Shown in pieces: positions 43,489 through 56,106 of a DNA stretch of 64,000 nt. Every line of letters begins with the position of its first letter. Position 1 is the first letter of the stretch. The notes under the pieces were generated by a model. It searched no databases, was not told the DNA's origin, and saw only the letters and a program-made list of their open reading frames with translations. The stretch is taken from positions 124,001-188,000 of the forward strand of contig NZ_BOMY01000001.1 of assembly GCF_016862435.1 (NCBI RefSeq), given 5' to 3'. This stretch comes from Paractinoplanes tereljensis. Its GTDB lineage: Bacteria > Actinomycetota > Actinomycetes > Mycobacteriales > Micromonosporaceae. A program made the translations under genes and the position numbers.

Positions 43489-44253
43489 ATGACCGAGTCC
43501 CACCACCAGCGCGAGGCCGCCGAGTCGTTCGGCGCCGAGGCCGAGCGCTACGACCGCGCCCGCCCCAGCTACCCGCAGGAGCTGATCCACCGGATCGTCG
43601 AGAACAGTCCCGGCCGCGAAGTCCTCGACGTCGGCTGCGGCACCGGCATCGCGGCTCGCCAGCTGATCGAGGAGAAGCAGGAGGTGCTCGGCCTCGACGT
43701 CGATCCCCGGATGGCCGAGCAGGCCCGCCGCCAAGGCCTCGAGGTCGAGGTGTCGAAGTTCGAGGACTGGGACCCGAAGGGCCGGCAGTTCGACACCGTC
43801 GTGGCCGCGCAGGCCTGGCACTGGGTCGACCCGATCGCCGGCGCGGCCAAGGCCGCCGAAGTCCTGAAGCCCGGTGGCCGCATCGCGCTGATCTGGAACG
43901 TCTTCGAGCCCGAGCCGGCCGCCCGGAAGGTGTTCGCGGCGGCGAACGTGTCCGGCTTTCCCAACCTGTGGGCGGGCGATCGGCCGATCCTCGACACGTA
44001 CAACCTGATGTTCGAGAACGCCGAGGACGGCCTGGAAAAATCTGGATATTTCACCCGGGCGGAGCGCTGGCGCGCCGACTGGGACCGCGTCTACACCCGG
44101 CAGGAATGGCTCGACCAGCTACCGACCTTCGGCGGGATGAGCCGGCTCCCGAAGGACAAAGTGGACGAGATGCTGGCGAAAACCGCGGCCGCGCTGGCTG
44201 ACAGCTTCGTCATGCACTACGTCACCGTCGCGGTCACGGCCACCAAGAAATAG
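43489..44253 (+). CDS. Class I SAM-dependent methyltransferase
   Basis: 254 residues from the ATG at 43489, preceded by GAGGAG. Motif I VLDVGCGTGIAARQL, motif II VLGLDVDPRMAEQARRQ, motif III/IV FDTVVAAQAWHWVDP and post-motif LKPGGRIALIWNVFEP. The AQAWHWVDP form is shared with small-molecule methyltransferases of the trans-aconitate/UbiE-like group. Substrate unknown. Likely the target of the divergent TetR. Confidence 0.88.
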   Translation: MTESHHQREAAESFGAEAERYDRARPSYPQELIHRIVENSPGREVLDVGCGTGIAARQLIEEKQEVLGLDVDPRMAEQARRQGLEVEVSKFEDWDPKGRQFDTVVAAQAWHWVDPIAGAAKAAEVLKPGGRIALIWNVFEPEPAARKVFAAANVSGFPNLWAGDRPILDTYNLMFENAEDGLEKSGYFTRAERWRADWDRVYTRQEWLDQLPTFGGMSRLPKDKVDEMLAKTAAALADSFVMHYVTVAVTATKK

Positions 44254-44284
44254 ACCGGCGCCCCGCACAAGCGAGGCGCCGGTC
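44253..44284. terminator. Bidirectional terminator between the methyltransferase and metK
   Basis: GACCGGCGCC pairs with GGCGCCGGTC, ten perfect pairs, around a 12-base loop. On the minus strand it is followed by TATTTCTT, a fair U-tract for metK. The first base of the stem is the last base of the methyltransferase stop codon. Confidence 0.75.
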
Positions 44285-44291
44285 CGGAAAA

Positions 44292-45482
44292 TCAGGCAGC
44301 GGCGTTCTTGAGGTCCTGCGCCCGGTCGGTGTTCTCCCAGAGCAGGTCCGGCAGGTCACGGCCGAAGTGGCCGTACGCGGCGGTCTGCTGGTAGATCGGG
44401 CGGAGCAGGTCGAGGTCGCGGATGATCGCGGCCGGGCGCAGGTCGAAGACCTGGTTGATCGCCGCTTCGATCCGCTCGACCGGCACGTTCTCGGTGCCGA
44501 AGGTCTCGACGAACAGCGAGACCGGGTGCGCCTTGCCGATCGCGTAGGCGACCTGGGCCTCGCACCGCTCGGCAAGGCCGGCGGCGACGACGTTCTTGGC
44601 GACCCAGCGCATCGCATACGCCGCGGAGCGGTCCACCTTGGACGGGTCCTTGCCGGAGAAGGCACCACCGCCGTGCCGGGCGTAGCCGCCGTAGGTGTCG
44701 ACGATGATCTTCCGGCCGGTGAGGCCGGCGTCGCCCATCGGGCCACCGATCTCGAAGCGGCCGGTCGGGTTGACCAGCAGGCGGTAACCCTCGGTGTCGA
44801 TGCCGAGGCCCTCGAGCTCGGGCGCGATCACGTGCTCGCGAACGTCGGGGGTCAGCAGCGACTCGAGCGAGATGTCGGCCGCGTGCTGCGACGAGACGAC
44901 CACCGTGTCGAGACGGACCGGCTTGAGACCGTCGTACTCGATGGTGACCTGGGTCTTGCCGTCGGGGCGCAGGTAGGGGATCGTGCCGTCCTTGCGCGCC
45001 GACGAGAGGCGACGGGCGAGCCGGTGCGCGAGCGCGATCGGCAGCGGCATCAGCTCGGGGGTCTCCGAGCAGGCGAAGCCGAACATCATGCCCTGGTCGC
45101 CGGCACCCTGCGAGTCGAGCACGTGCTCCGAGTCACCCTCGCGCAGCTCGAGCGCGCTGTCCACGCCCTGGGCGATGTCGGGCGACTGGGCACCGATGGA
45201 CACGCTCACGCCGCAGGAGGCGCCGTCGAAGCCCTTCTTGGACGAGTCGTAGCCGATCCGCAGGATCGTGTCGCGCACGATGCTCGGGATGTCGGCGTAG
45301 GCCTGGGTGGTGACCTCGCCCGCCACGTGCACCTGGCCGGTGGTGATGAGAGTCTCCACCGCCACCCGGCTGCGGGGGTCCTGCGCCAGCAGGGCGTCGA
45401 GAATGCCGTCGCTGATCTGGTCAGCGATCTTGTCCGGGTGGCCTTCCGTGACCGACTCGGAGGTGAACAGGCGGCGTGCCAC
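44292..45482 (-). CDS. metK: S-adenosylmethionine synthase
   Basis: 396 residues from the GTG at 45482. I rejected the ATG at 45509 because GAGGAG, the ribosome site, lies between the two. Motifs: [20 protein letters not shown] start, [31 protein letters not shown]. Makes SAM from Met and ATP for the many methyltransferases in this window. No SAM riboswitch visible in the 75-base leader. Confidence 0.97.
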   Translation of the reverse strand: MARRLFTSESVTEGHPDKIADQISDGILDALLAQDPRSRVAVETLITTGQVHVAGEVTTQAYADIPSIVRDTILRIGYDSSKKGFDGASCGVSVSIGAQSPDIAQGVDSALELREGDSEHVLDSQGAGDQGMMFGFACSETPELMPLPIALAHRLARRLSSARKDGTIPYLRPDGKTQVTIEYDGLKPVRLDTVVVSSQHAADISLESLLTPDVREHVIAPELEGLGIDTEGYRLLVNPTGRFEIGGPMGDAGLTGRKIIVDTYGGYARHGGGAFSGKDPSKVDRSAAYAMRWVAKNVVAAGLAERCEAQVAYAIGKAHPVSLFVETFGTENVPVERIEAAINQVFDLRPAAIIRDLDLLRPIYQQTAAYGHFGRDLPDLLWENTDRAQDLKNAAA

Positions 45483-45557
45483 GGTGCTCCTCAGCTTGTC
45501 GAATTTCAACGTATCGCGAGAGTGTAATCACCACGAACGACAGGAGACGCTTGGGTG

Positions 45558-46775
45558 CTATGCCGTCTCACCGGCATCGACCTGGCGTTCCAGCAACGCG
45601 ATGGCGTGGTCGTAAATCCTATCGGCCACATCTTCTTTGCGGAGTTCGCCTAGGGCCGTCGTGCTTCCGTCGGCCCCGAGCAGCGTGGCGTCATTGTTGT
45701 CGGAACCGAAGACCCGATCGACACCGACCACGTTGACGACGATCAGATCCGCTCGCTTCCTGACCAACTTAGCGCGCGCGTGCTCAAGAGCGTCCTGCGT
45801 CTCAGCCGCGAACGCAACAAGCAGTTGACCAGTGCGTTTGTTCGCACCGAGTTCGGCGGCGATGTCCGGGTTGGTCACCAGGACGATCGGATCGGGTGCA
45901 CCCCCCTCGGTCTTTTTGATCTTTTGGTCGGCCATCGTGGCCGGCCGGAAATCGGCGGGTGCGGCCGCCATGACCACAATGTCGGCATCGGCGAACGCCT
46001 TCACCGTCGCGTCGCGCAACTCCTCGGTGGTGCCGACCCGGATGATCTCGACGCCGGCCGGATCGGGCAACGCGACGTTCGCCGTGACCAGCGTTACTCG
46101 CGCGCCCCGCGCGGCCGCGGCCCGGGCGAGGGCGTAACCCTGCTTGCCGGATGACCGATTTCCGATAAAACGCACGGGATCGAGCGGTTCCCGCGTCCCG
46201 CCGGCGGTCACCACGACATGCCGGCCGGCCAGATCAAGATCAAGACCCCGCTTGAGTACGCCCTGGGCACGCTCGAAGATCTCCGCCGGATCGGGCAGCC
46301 GCCCCTTGCCGGTGTCCGCCCCGGTCAGTCGTCCGACTGCCGGTTCGATCACGATTGCGCCACGTTCGCGGAGGAGTGCGACGTTCGCGCGGGTCGCCGG
46401 GTTTTCCCACATCTCGGTGTGCATGGCCGGTGCGTAGACAATCGGGCAGGTCGCCGTCAGCAGCGTGTTGGTCAGCAGGTCGTCGGCGATCCCGTGGGCG
46501 GCCTTGGCCAGCATGTCGGCGGTGGCCGGCGCGACCACCACCAGGTCGGCGTGCCGCCCGATCCGAACGTGGGGCACCTCGTGCGCGTCGTCCCACACCT
46601 CGGTGGCCACCGGCTTGCCGGACAGCGCGGCCCAGGTCGGCGCCCCCACGAACTTGAGCGCCGAAGCGGTCGGCACCACCCGCACGCTGTGACCCGACTC
46701 GGTGAACAGACGCAACAGCTCACAGGCCTTGTAGGCGGCGATCCCGCCACAAACCCCCAGGACGACTTCAGTCAT
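45558..46775 (-). CDS. coaBC: Bifunctional phosphopantothenoylcysteine decarboxylase / phosphopantothenate--cysteine ligase
   Basis: 405 residues. CoaC half (~1-185): GVCGGIAAYKACELLR, VRIGRHADLVVVAPATADML (catalytic His), APAMHTEMWENP, where the usual Asn of PAMNxxMW is His. CoaB half: VVTAGGTREPLDPVRFIGNR, SSGKQGYALARAA and DQKIKKTEGG (catalytic Lys). Two steps of coenzyme A synthesis. Confidence 0.96.
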   Translation of the reverse strand: MTEVVLGVCGGIAAYKACELLRLFTESGHSVRVVPTASALKFVGAPTWAALSGKPVATEVWDDAHEVPHVRIGRHADLVVVAPATADMLAKAAHGIADDLLTNTLLTATCPIVYAPAMHTEMWENPATRANVALLRERGAIVIEPAVGRLTGADTGKGRLPDPAEIFERAQGVLKRGLDLDLAGRHVVVTAGGTREPLDPVRFIGNRSSGKQGYALARAAAARGARVTLVTANVALPDPAGVEIIRVGTTEELRDATVKAFADADIVVMAAAPADFRPATMADQKIKKTEGGAPDPIVLVTNPDIAAELGANKRTGQLLVAFAAETQDALEHARAKLVRKRADLIVVNVVGVDRVFGSDNNDATLLGADGSTTALGELRKEDVADRIYDHAIALLERQVDAGETA

Positions 46776-46787
46776 GACACAAATGAT

Positions 46788-46812
46788 CCCGCGTCCGTCG
46801 AGCGGACGCGGG
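46788..46812 (-). terminator. Terminator hairpin between rpoZ and coaBC
   Basis: CCCGCGTCCG pairs perfectly with CGGACGCGGG around a five-base loop. It lies after the rpoZ stop and just before the coaBC ATG on the same strand, so it would reduce read-through into coaBC. The short sequence ATCATTTGT follows on the minus strand. Confidence 0.6.
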
Positions 46813-46843
46813 ACCAGTTTTGAACCTGTGGATAACCCAAGGC

Positions 46844-47107
46844 TTACGGGTTATCGGTGGCCTCGGCGGTCAGCAGACCGGCGTTGATCTCACGCATGGC
46901 GATGGAGAGCGGCTTCTCCTGCGGGGTGGTCTCGACCAGCGGGCCGACGTACTCCAGCAGACCCTCGCCGAGCTGGCTGTAGTAGGCGTTCACCTGGCGG
47001 GCGCGCTTGGCCGCGAAGATCACCAGCGAGTACTTCGACGAGGTCTTGTCGAGCAGCTCGTCGATGGGCGGGTTGGTGATGCCTTCGGGGTTCGCGATGG
47101 TTCCCAC
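46844..47107 (-). CDS. rpoZ: RNA polymerase omega subunit
   Basis: 87 residues. [35 protein letters not shown] and [14 protein letters not shown] are the omega signature. Helps assembly of the beta' subunit. Thirteen bases after gmk, as in most actinobacteria. Confidence 0.97.
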   Translation of the reverse strand: MGTIANPEGITNPPIDELLDKTSSKYSLVIFAAKRARQVNAYYSQLGEGLLEYVGPLVETTPQEKPLSIAMREINAGLLTAEATDNP

Positions 47108-47120
47108 AGTTAAGAAATCC

Positions 47121-47735
47121 TTAGTGTTCTGGAGCTTGCGCGGGCGTCAGAAACGATGAACCGAGCAATCCTACCAGCTCGTCCGCTGCCCGCTCGACGA
47201 AGTCGTTGACGACCGTACGGTCGAATTCCTTCTCGTGCGACAGCTCCTCGTCAGCGTGGGCGAGTCGGCGACGAATCGTCTCCTCGTCCTCGGTGCCCCG
47301 GCCGACCAGCCGGCGCTTGAGTTCCTCGACGCTGGGTGGGGCGAGGAACACCAGCTGAGCGTGCGGCATGGTGGCGCGCACCTGGCGCGCTCCCTGCAGG
47401 TCGATCTTCAGCAGGACCGGGCGGCCCTGACTCAACCATCCCTCGACCTGGGCCCGCGGGGTTCCGTAGAGGTTCCCTGCGAACTCGGCCCACTCGAGCA
47501 GCTGACCGCCGTCGATCAGCCGTTGAAACTCCGAACGGTTCACGAAGTGGTAATGCTCGCCGTCGGTCTCGTAGTCACGCTTCTTCCGTGTCGTCACCGA
47601 CACGGAGAGCTTGATCCAAGGCGAGCGCGCCCGGATCAGCTCGATCACGCTGTCCTTGCCGACCCCGGAGGGACCGGAAAGGACGGTGAGGCGGGCTGCC
47701 GGGCGCGCGTCGTCATCCATGCTCACAAGGCTCAT
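47121..47735 (-). CDS. gmk: Guanylate kinase
   Basis: 204 residues from the first ATG; the ATG at 47720 is an equally possible start. P-loop [18 protein letters not shown]-binding [20 protein letters not shown] and [27 protein letters not shown], and lid with [13 protein letters not shown]. The residue after the P-loop Lys is Asp, where kinases of this family have Ser or Gly; the following Ser is kept. Confidence 0.96.
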   Translation of the reverse strand: MSLVSMDDDARPAARLTVLSGPSGVGKDSVIELIRARSPWIKLSVSVTTRKKRDYETDGEHYHFVNRSEFQRLIDGGQLLEWAEFAGNLYGTPRAQVEGWLSQGRPVLLKIDLQGARQVRATMPHAQLVFLAPPSVEELKRRLVGRGTEDEETIRRRLAHADEELSHEKEFDRTVVNDFVERAADELVGLLGSSFLTPAQAPEH

Positions 47736-47753
47736 TCAACACGAGCCCATGAG

Positions 47754-48071
47754 TCAGTTCGCAGCGAACTCCCCCAGGAGGGCCTTCCGCTGCTGGTCGC
47801 CGAGACCGCGCAGGCGGCGGCTGTCAGCGATCTTGAGCTTCTCCATGATCTGGGTCGCCCGGATCTTGCCGATGCCCGGCAGCGCCTGAAGCACGGCCGA
47901 GACCTTCAGCTTGCCGACGACCTCGTCGCCCTCCGCGCGGTCCAGAACCGCAGCCAGAGTGGTCTTGCCGGACTTGAGCTGTTCCTTCAGCTCAGCCCGG
48001 GCCTTGCGAACTTCCGCGGCCTTCTCCAGCGCTGCAGCGCGCTGCTCGGGGCTCAGTGACGGGAGCGGCAC
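47754..48071 (-). CDS. mihF: Integration host factor, actinobacterial type
   Basis: 105 residues, GTG start five to six bases after AGGAG. LSPEQRAAALEKAAEVRKAR (N-terminal helix) and the helix-two-turn-helix ALPGIGKIRATQIMEKLKIA, then RRLRGLGDQQRKALL. Nucleoid protein needed for phage integration and chromosome organisation in mycobacteria and Streptomyces; unrelated to E. coli IHF. Conserved neighbour of gmk. Confidence 0.96.
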   Translation of the reverse strand: MPLPSLSPEQRAAALEKAAEVRKARAELKEQLKSGKTTLAAVLDRAEGDEVVGKLKVSAVLQALPGIGKIRATQIMEKLKIADSRRLRGLGDQQRKALLGEFAAN

Positions 48072-48160
48072 CAGTTCTCCTCAGGTCCCTATCGCGGCGG
48101 TAACTCAATACCGGCGCTTCTGTGAAACGTGGTGTGCCAGGGAACCAAAGGGGCATGTGG

Positions 48161-48219
48161 TTCCCGGCGCCGGGAAAACTAGCGGCCATTGGCGGTTTCG
48201 GCAACGTGGGGGTACCCCC
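48161..48219. promoter_or_regulatory. Two perfect palindromes upstream of mihF
   Basis: TTCCCGGCGCCGGGAA (48161-48176, 16 bases) and GGGGGTACCCCC (48208-48219, 12 bases) are perfectly self-complementary. They lie 90-150 bases before the mihF start in the 185-base gap after pyrF. Possible operators or nucleoid-protein sites; the binding protein is unknown. Confidence 0.5.
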
Positions 48220-48236
48220 TTACCCGCTGGACTAGA

Positions 48237-48251
48237 GCCTGCTAAGCAGGC
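48237..48251 (-). terminator. Short hairpin after pyrF
   Basis: GCCTGC pairs with GCAGGC around a three-base loop, six bases from the pyrF stop on the minus strand. Weak, without a T-run, but placed to end the pyr transcript before the mihF promoter. Confidence 0.4.
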
Positions 48252-48256
48252 GCGTT

Positions 48257-49087
48257 TCACCCGAGAGCGGCCCTGCAGTCATCCACCGCGGCCTCTGCGG
48301 CGGCCCGCAGCGCGGACACGGAAGGTCCCGCGTTGAGAACTTCGCGTGAGTACGACGGCAGCACGTTGCGCAGGCTTTCGCCGAAGACGGAGCGCAGGTC
48401 GGAGGGGGTCGCACCCTGCGCTCCGAGCCCCGGAGCGAGTAACGGACCGTTCACTTCGGACAGGTCGTGACCGGTCCGTCCGATCGTCGCGCCGACCACC
48501 AGGCCGAGGCTGCCGAGCGGCTCCGCACCCCTGTTGACCTGGGAAATCTCATCGATCACGGTCTGCGCGACGGTCCGGCCGTCATTTCCGACGGCGTGCT
48601 GGACGGACGGTCCCTCGGGGTTCGAGGTCAGCGCGAGAACGAAAACGCCGGCGCCGTTCGCGGCCGCCAGATCGAATGCCGGCTGCAACGAGCCGACTCC
48701 GAGATAAGGACTCACAGTAATCGCGTCAGCACTCAGCGGACTCGCCGGATCGAGATAAGCGGAGGCGTACGCGGCCATCGTCGAGCCGATATCGCCCCGC
48801 TTCACGTCCAGCAGGACAAGGGATCCTGCATCACGCAACTGTCGGATAGTTGACTCAAGAATACCGATGCCACGTGACCCAAATCTCTCAAAAAATGCTG
48901 ACTGCGGCTTCACCACGGCCACCCGATCGGCCAGGGCGTCGACCACCGTACGGGCGAAGCGTTCCAGGCCGGCGACGTCATCGGTGAGCCCCCAGCGAGT
49001 CAGCAAGGCGGCGTGCGGGTCGATGCCGACACACAGCGGCCCCCGCTTCTCGATGGCGTCCGTGAGCCGTTTTCCGAAGGTCTCCAT
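48257..49087 (-). CDS. pyrF: Orotidine-5'-phosphate decarboxylase (type 2)
   Basis: 276 residues, the longer type 2 form. CVGIDPHAALLTRWGL, VVKPQSAFFERFGS, and the catalytic box LLDVKRGDIGSTMAAYA. Final step to UMP. Separated from pyrD by bioA, although other actinobacteria have pyrD-pyrF adjacent. Confidence 0.97.
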   Translation of the reverse strand: METFGKRLTDAIEKRGPLCVGIDPHAALLTRWGLTDDVAGLERFARTVVDALADRVAVVKPQSAFFERFGSRGIGILESTIRQLRDAGSLVLLDVKRGDIGSTMAAYASAYLDPASPLSADAITVSPYLGVGSLQPAFDLAAANGAGVFVLALTSNPEGPSVQHAVGNDGRTVAQTVIDEISQVNRGAEPLGSLGLVVGATIGRTGHDLSEVNGPLLAPGLGAQGATPSDLRSVFGESLRNVLPSYSREVLNAGPSVSALRAAAEAAVDDCRAALG

Positions 49088-49110
49088 GCGGCCTCAGCCC
49101 TTCCGTGTCG

Positions 49111-50385
49111 TCAGCTTGCCGCCACCGCGGCGGCGATCCCCGCGGTGATGCGGGCAACGTCGTCCTCGTCCGCCACATAGGGCGGCATCGTGTAGATCAA
49201 ATCCCGGAACGGGCGCAGCCAGACTCCGGCCTCGACGGCCGCGGCAGTCGTCCTGGCCATGTCGACCGGATGATCGAGCTGAACCACCCCGATCGCGCCC
49301 AGGACCCGCACGTCGGCCACCCCGGGCGCCGTCCGCAGCGGTTCCAGCCCGTGTGCCAGTCCGTTTTCGATCACCCGTACGCGGGACCTCCAGCCGCCGT
49401 CGTTCAGCAGTCCGAGGGACGCGTTGGCGACCGCGCAGGCCAGCGGGTTGCCCATGAAGGTCGGCCCGTGCGCCAGGCCGCCCGCTTCGCCGCTCGAGAT
49501 CGCCGCCGCGACCGCCGGAGTGCAGAGCGCCGCCGCGAGGGTGAGATAGCCGCCCGTGAGCGCTTTGCCGACACACATGATGTCGGGGCTGACCCCGGCA
49601 TGGTCGGCCGCGAAAAACTCGCCGGTCCGCCCGAAACCGGTGGCGATCTCATCAAAAATCAGCAATATGCCGTACGCGGCGGTCGCCTCCCGCAGAACCC
49701 GCAGGTACTCGGGATGGTGGAACCGCATCCCGCCGGCCCCCTGCACCACCGGCTCGACGATGACCGCCGCCACGTCGCCGGCGTGCCGCGCGATCAAGTC
49801 GGTGAGCGCCTGCGCGTAGTCCGGGTCGAACTCGGCCGGCGGCACGTCCGCGAAAACCTGGACCGGCAGGACCCCGGTCCAGAGCGAGTGCATCCCGCCG
49901 TCGGGATCGCACACGGTCATCGGGTGGAAGGTGTCCCCGTGGTAACCCCCACGCCAGGTGAGCAGGCGCCGCCGACCGGGGTGGCCGAGCGCGAGCTGAG
50001 CCTGCAGCGCCATCTTGATCGCGACCTCGACCGACACCGAGCCGGAGTCACAGAGAAAGACGTGCTCCAGCCCGTCCGGCGCGAGATCGACAAGCGTCGT
50101 GGCGAGTTCGATGGCCGGCTCGTGGGTGAGCCCCCCGAACATGACGTGACTCATCCGCCCCGCCTGCTCCACCAGCGCAGCGTCCAGCACCGGGTGCCGG
50201 TACCCGTGGATGGCCGCCCACCAGGACGACATCCCGTCGACGAGCTCCCGCCCATCCCCAAGCCTCAGCCGTACGCCCTGAGCGCTCTCGACGAGATAGG
50301 GCTCGCTCCGCCCCGGCATAGGTCCATAGGGATGCCAGACATGCGCCCGATCAAGCCCTAGAAGCTCCCGCTCACCTCGACGCAT
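49111..50385 (-). CDS. bioA: Adenosylmethionine--8-amino-7-oxononanoate aminotransferase
   Basis: 424 residues from the ATG at 50385, which has GAGGTG at good distance; a GTG two codons upstream abuts that site. Start block [24 protein letters not shown], cofactor-site [17 protein letters not shown] and [18 protein letters not shown]-binding [13 protein letters not shown] and [11 protein letters not shown] (Lys). Biotin synthesis using SAM as amino donor. No other bio gene nearby. It splits pyrD from pyrF. Confidence 0.94.
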   Translation of the reverse strand: MRRGERELLGLDRAHVWHPYGPMPGRSEPYLVESAQGVRLRLGDGRELVDGMSSWWAAIHGYRHPVLDAALVEQAGRMSHVMFGGLTHEPAIELATTLVDLAPDGLEHVFLCDSGSVSVEVAIKMALQAQLALGHPGRRRLLTWRGGYHGDTFHPMTVCDPDGGMHSLWTGVLPVQVFADVPPAEFDPDYAQALTDLIARHAGDVAAVIVEPVVQGAGGMRFHHPEYLRVLREATAAYGILLIFDEIATGFGRTGEFFAADHAGVSPDIMCVGKALTGGYLTLAAALCTPAVAAAISSGEAGGLAHGPTFMGNPLACAVANASLGLLNDGGWRSRVRVIENGLAHGLEPLRTAPGVADVRVLGAIGVVQLDHPVDMARTTAAAVEAGVWLRPFRDLIYTMPPYVADEDDVARITAGIAAAVAAS

Positions 50386-50441
50386 TCCCACACCTCACAG
50401 TCCCACCACCAGATCGCCCCGCGCCCCGCGCCGTGCATGCC

Positions 50442-50587
50442 CGCGATCTTGTGGAATTCCTGTCACCTGCAAACCACAACCCCACAAGATCGCGCCGCAG
50501 CCCGCGCCAACCACCCAGCGCGCCCCAGCCCGGACGCGATCTTGTCGACTTCCGGCCAGGACTGAACCGCAACTCCACAAGATCGCG
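50442..50587. repeat. Two tandem GATCTTG-type palindromic repeats
   Basis: Unit 1: CGCGATCTTGTGG (50442-50454) pairs with CCACAAGATCGCG (50482-50494), 13 perfect pairs. Unit 2: CGCGATCTTGT (50535-50545) pairs with ACAAGATCGCG (50577-50587). Both left arms continue GAATTCC/GACTTCC, like the repeat at 7802 (GAGTTCC). The right arms are preceded by related ACCACAACC/ACCGCAACT sequence. They fill the gap between bioA and pyrD. Confidence 0.8.
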
Positions 50588-50644
50588 GCTTGGGAGACGC
50601 GATGCCTGGCCCGGCGGGTGAGTGGTCGCTCGCCGGGTCGGTGA

Positions 50645-51678
50645 TCACCGGGTCTCCGACTCCGCTCGGGCCCGGTGTGACGCGGCCGCTCGCGCCGCGC
50701 CCCGCACCAGCGCGGGACCGTGATAGATGAAACCGCTGTAGAGCTGGACCAGGGACGCGCCCGCGTCGAGCAGCCGGGACGCGTCGTCCGGGGACATCAC
50801 GCCGCCGACGCCGATGATCGGGAGCCGGCCGCCGGTCTCGGTGTGCACGAAGTGCACGACCTTGCGGGCTTTCTCGGTGAGCGGCCTCCCGGACAATCCG
50901 CCCGCCTCGGCCCCGCGAGGCTGATCGGCCGCCGCGAGCCCGTCGCGGGCGAGGGTCGTGTTCGTGGCGATCACCCCGGCCGCGCCGTGGCTCAGGCACA
51001 CCTCGAGGAGTTCGGCGATGGCCGGCTCGGTGAGGTCGGGCGCGATCTTCACCAGCACCGGGGTGTCGCCGGCCAGGGCGGTCAGCAGGTCGGCGATGGC
51101 CGATTTGTCCTGCAAGGAGCGCAGGCCGGGCGTGTTCGGCGACGAGACGTTGACCGCGATGTAGTCGGCGTAGGGATGCAGCAGCCGGTAGGACGTCAGG
51201 TAGTCCTCGACCGCCTCCTCCAGCGGAGTGACCTTGGACTTGCCGAGCGAGATGCCGAGCGGGACGCCGATCGGGCCCAGCGCGTCGAGGCGGGCGGCGA
51301 GCGCCGCCGCCCCGGCGTTGTTGAAGCCCATCCGGTTGATGATCGCCTCGCTGCCCCGGAGCCGGAACAGCCGGGGCTTGTCGTTCCCCGGCTGCGCCTT
51401 CGCGGTCACCGTGCCGACCTCGACGAACCCGAACCCGAGCGCCGACCAGGCCGGCAGCGCGTGCCCGTTCTTGTCGACCCCGGCCGCGAGCCCGACCGCG
51501 TTCGGGAAACGCACCCCGAACACCTCGACCGGCGCGTCGGTCGCGTAGCGGGCCCGCAGCAGCGAGCGGGTCCGCTCCCCGAGCCGTCTCAGCCGGTCGA
51601 GGGTGAACTCGTGCGCTTTCTCCGCGTCTCCCCCGCCGATCCGGAACAGAACCGGCCGGACCGCCTTCTCGAACACGG

Positions 51679-51682
<4 letters not shown>
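50645..51682 (-). CDS. pyrD: Dihydroorotate dehydrogenase (quinone), class 2
   Basis: 345 residues from the GTG overlapping the carB stop (GTGA). N-terminal membrane-associating helices [19 protein letters not shown], then the FMN barrel: [24 protein letters not shown], the catalytic Ser segment [14 protein letters not shown], and [20 protein letters not shown]. Class 2 enzymes pass electrons to menaquinone at the membrane. Confidence 0.97.
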
Positions 51683-54993
<3,311 letters not shown>

Positions 54994-54999
54994 GGTGGG

Positions 55000-56106
55000 T
55001 CAGCCCTTCTTTTCCACGAGCTCGACGAACCGGTCGAAGAGGTAGTCGGCGTCGTGCGGGCCGGCGGCGGCCTCGGGGTGGTACTGGACGGTGAACGCGG
55101 GGACGTCGATCCCCCGCAGGCCCTCGACCACGTTGTCGTTGAGGCAGACGTGCGAGACCTCGACCCCGCCGAAGTCGGTGTCGATCACGGTGTTGAGCGG
55201 CGCGTCGACCGCGAAGCCGTGGTTGTGCGAGGTGACCTCGACCTTGCCGGTGGTCTTGTCGAGCACCGGCTGGTTGATGCCGCGGTGGCCGTAGCCGAGC
55301 TTGTAGGTGCCGAACCCGAGTGCCCGGCCCAGGATCTGACTGCCGAAGCAAATTCCGAACAGAGGCGTACGCTGCCGCATCACCTCACGGGCCAGGGCAA
55401 CCGGGCCGTCGGCGGTCGCCGGGTCACCGGGGCCGGGCGAGAAGAAGACCGCGTCCGGGCTGACCGCGAGCAGCTCCTCGATCGAGGACGAGGCCGGGAA
55501 GATGTGCGTGGTGACGCCGCGGGCGGCGAGCCGCCGGGCGACGTTGCGCTTGATGCCGAGGTCGAGGGCCGCCACCGTGTACCGGTGCTCACCCTCCGCC
55601 GAAACCGTATAGGTCGACGATGTCGTGACTTCGGCCGACAGGTCGGCGCCGGCCATCTGTGGTGCGGCGACAACGCGCGCCAGCAGCGACTGGGGATCGA
55701 GATCCACGCTGGACACCCCGACCCGCATGGCACCGCGGGAGCGGAGATGGCGAGTCAGCGCGCGGGTGTCAATGCCACTGATCCCGACGATGCCCTCAGC
55801 CTCGAGGCGGGAGCCCAGGTCTCCGGTGGAGCGCCAGTTCGACGGCCGCCGGGCGGGATCTCGGACGACATATCCGGCAACCCAGATTTTGTCGGATTCG
55901 TCGTCCTCGGCGTTGACCCCGGTGTTACCGATCATCGGCGCCGTCTGCACGACCACCTGCCGGTGGTATGACGGGTCGGTCAGCGTCTCCTGGTAACCGG
56001 TCATCCCGGTGGTGAACACGGCTTCGCCGAAGGTCTCCCCCACGGCCCCATAAGCCGAACCATGGAAAACTCGGCCGTCCTCAAGTACGAGGATCGCTTT
56101 CGTCAT
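55000..56106 (-). CDS. carA: Carbamoyl-phosphate synthase small chain
   Basis: 368 residues. N-terminal domain with [13 protein letters not shown] and [18 protein letters not shown]; class I glutaminase with the Cys nucleophile in [17 protein letters not shown] and the His/Glu pair in [10 protein letters not shown]. Supplies ammonia to CarB. ATG overlaps the pyrC stop as TAATG. Six bases before carB. Confidence 0.97.
   Translation of the reverse strand: MTKAILVLEDGRVFHGSAYGAVGETFGEAVFTTGMTGYQETLTDPSYHRQVVVQTAPMIGNTGVNAEDDESDKIWVAGYVVRDPARRPSNWRSTGDLGSRLEAEGIVGISGIDTRALTRHLRSRGAMRVGVSSVDLDPQSLLARVVAAPQMAGADLSAEVTTSSTYTVSAEGEHRYTVAALDLGIKRNVARRLAARGVTTHIFPASSSIEELLAVSPDAVFFSPGPGDPATADGPVALAREVMRQRTPLFGICFGSQILGRALGFGTYKLGYGHRGINQPVLDKTTGKVEVTSHNHGFAVDAPLNTVIDTDFGGVEVSHVCLNDNVVEGLRGIDVPAFTVQYHPEAAAGPHDADYLFDRFVELVEKKG

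Noticed and set aside
45483..45557. SAM riboswitch ahead of metK
   Set aside because: The leader is only about 75 bases and shows none of the conserved helices.
45558..46775. His for Asn in the CoaC motif PAMNxxMW as a sign of pseudoenzyme status
   Set aside because: The rest of both domains is complete and the gene is essential with no second copy in the window; more likely an actinobacterial variant.
47121..47735. Asp after the P-loop Lys in guanylate kinase (GKD) as a sign of inactivity
   Set aside because: The adjacent Ser that fits the Mg-binding position is kept and all other motifs are intact; probably a lineage variant.
48072..48256. tRNA-like cloverleaf in the mihF upstream region
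   Set aside because: The hairpins do not form acceptor, anticodon and T-arms in order, and no GTTCGA-type T-loop is present.
55000..56106. Ser in CarA motif GICFGSQ in place of His as an active-site loss
   Set aside because: This position varies in CarA of actinobacteria; the Cys nucleophile and His/Glu pair are present.
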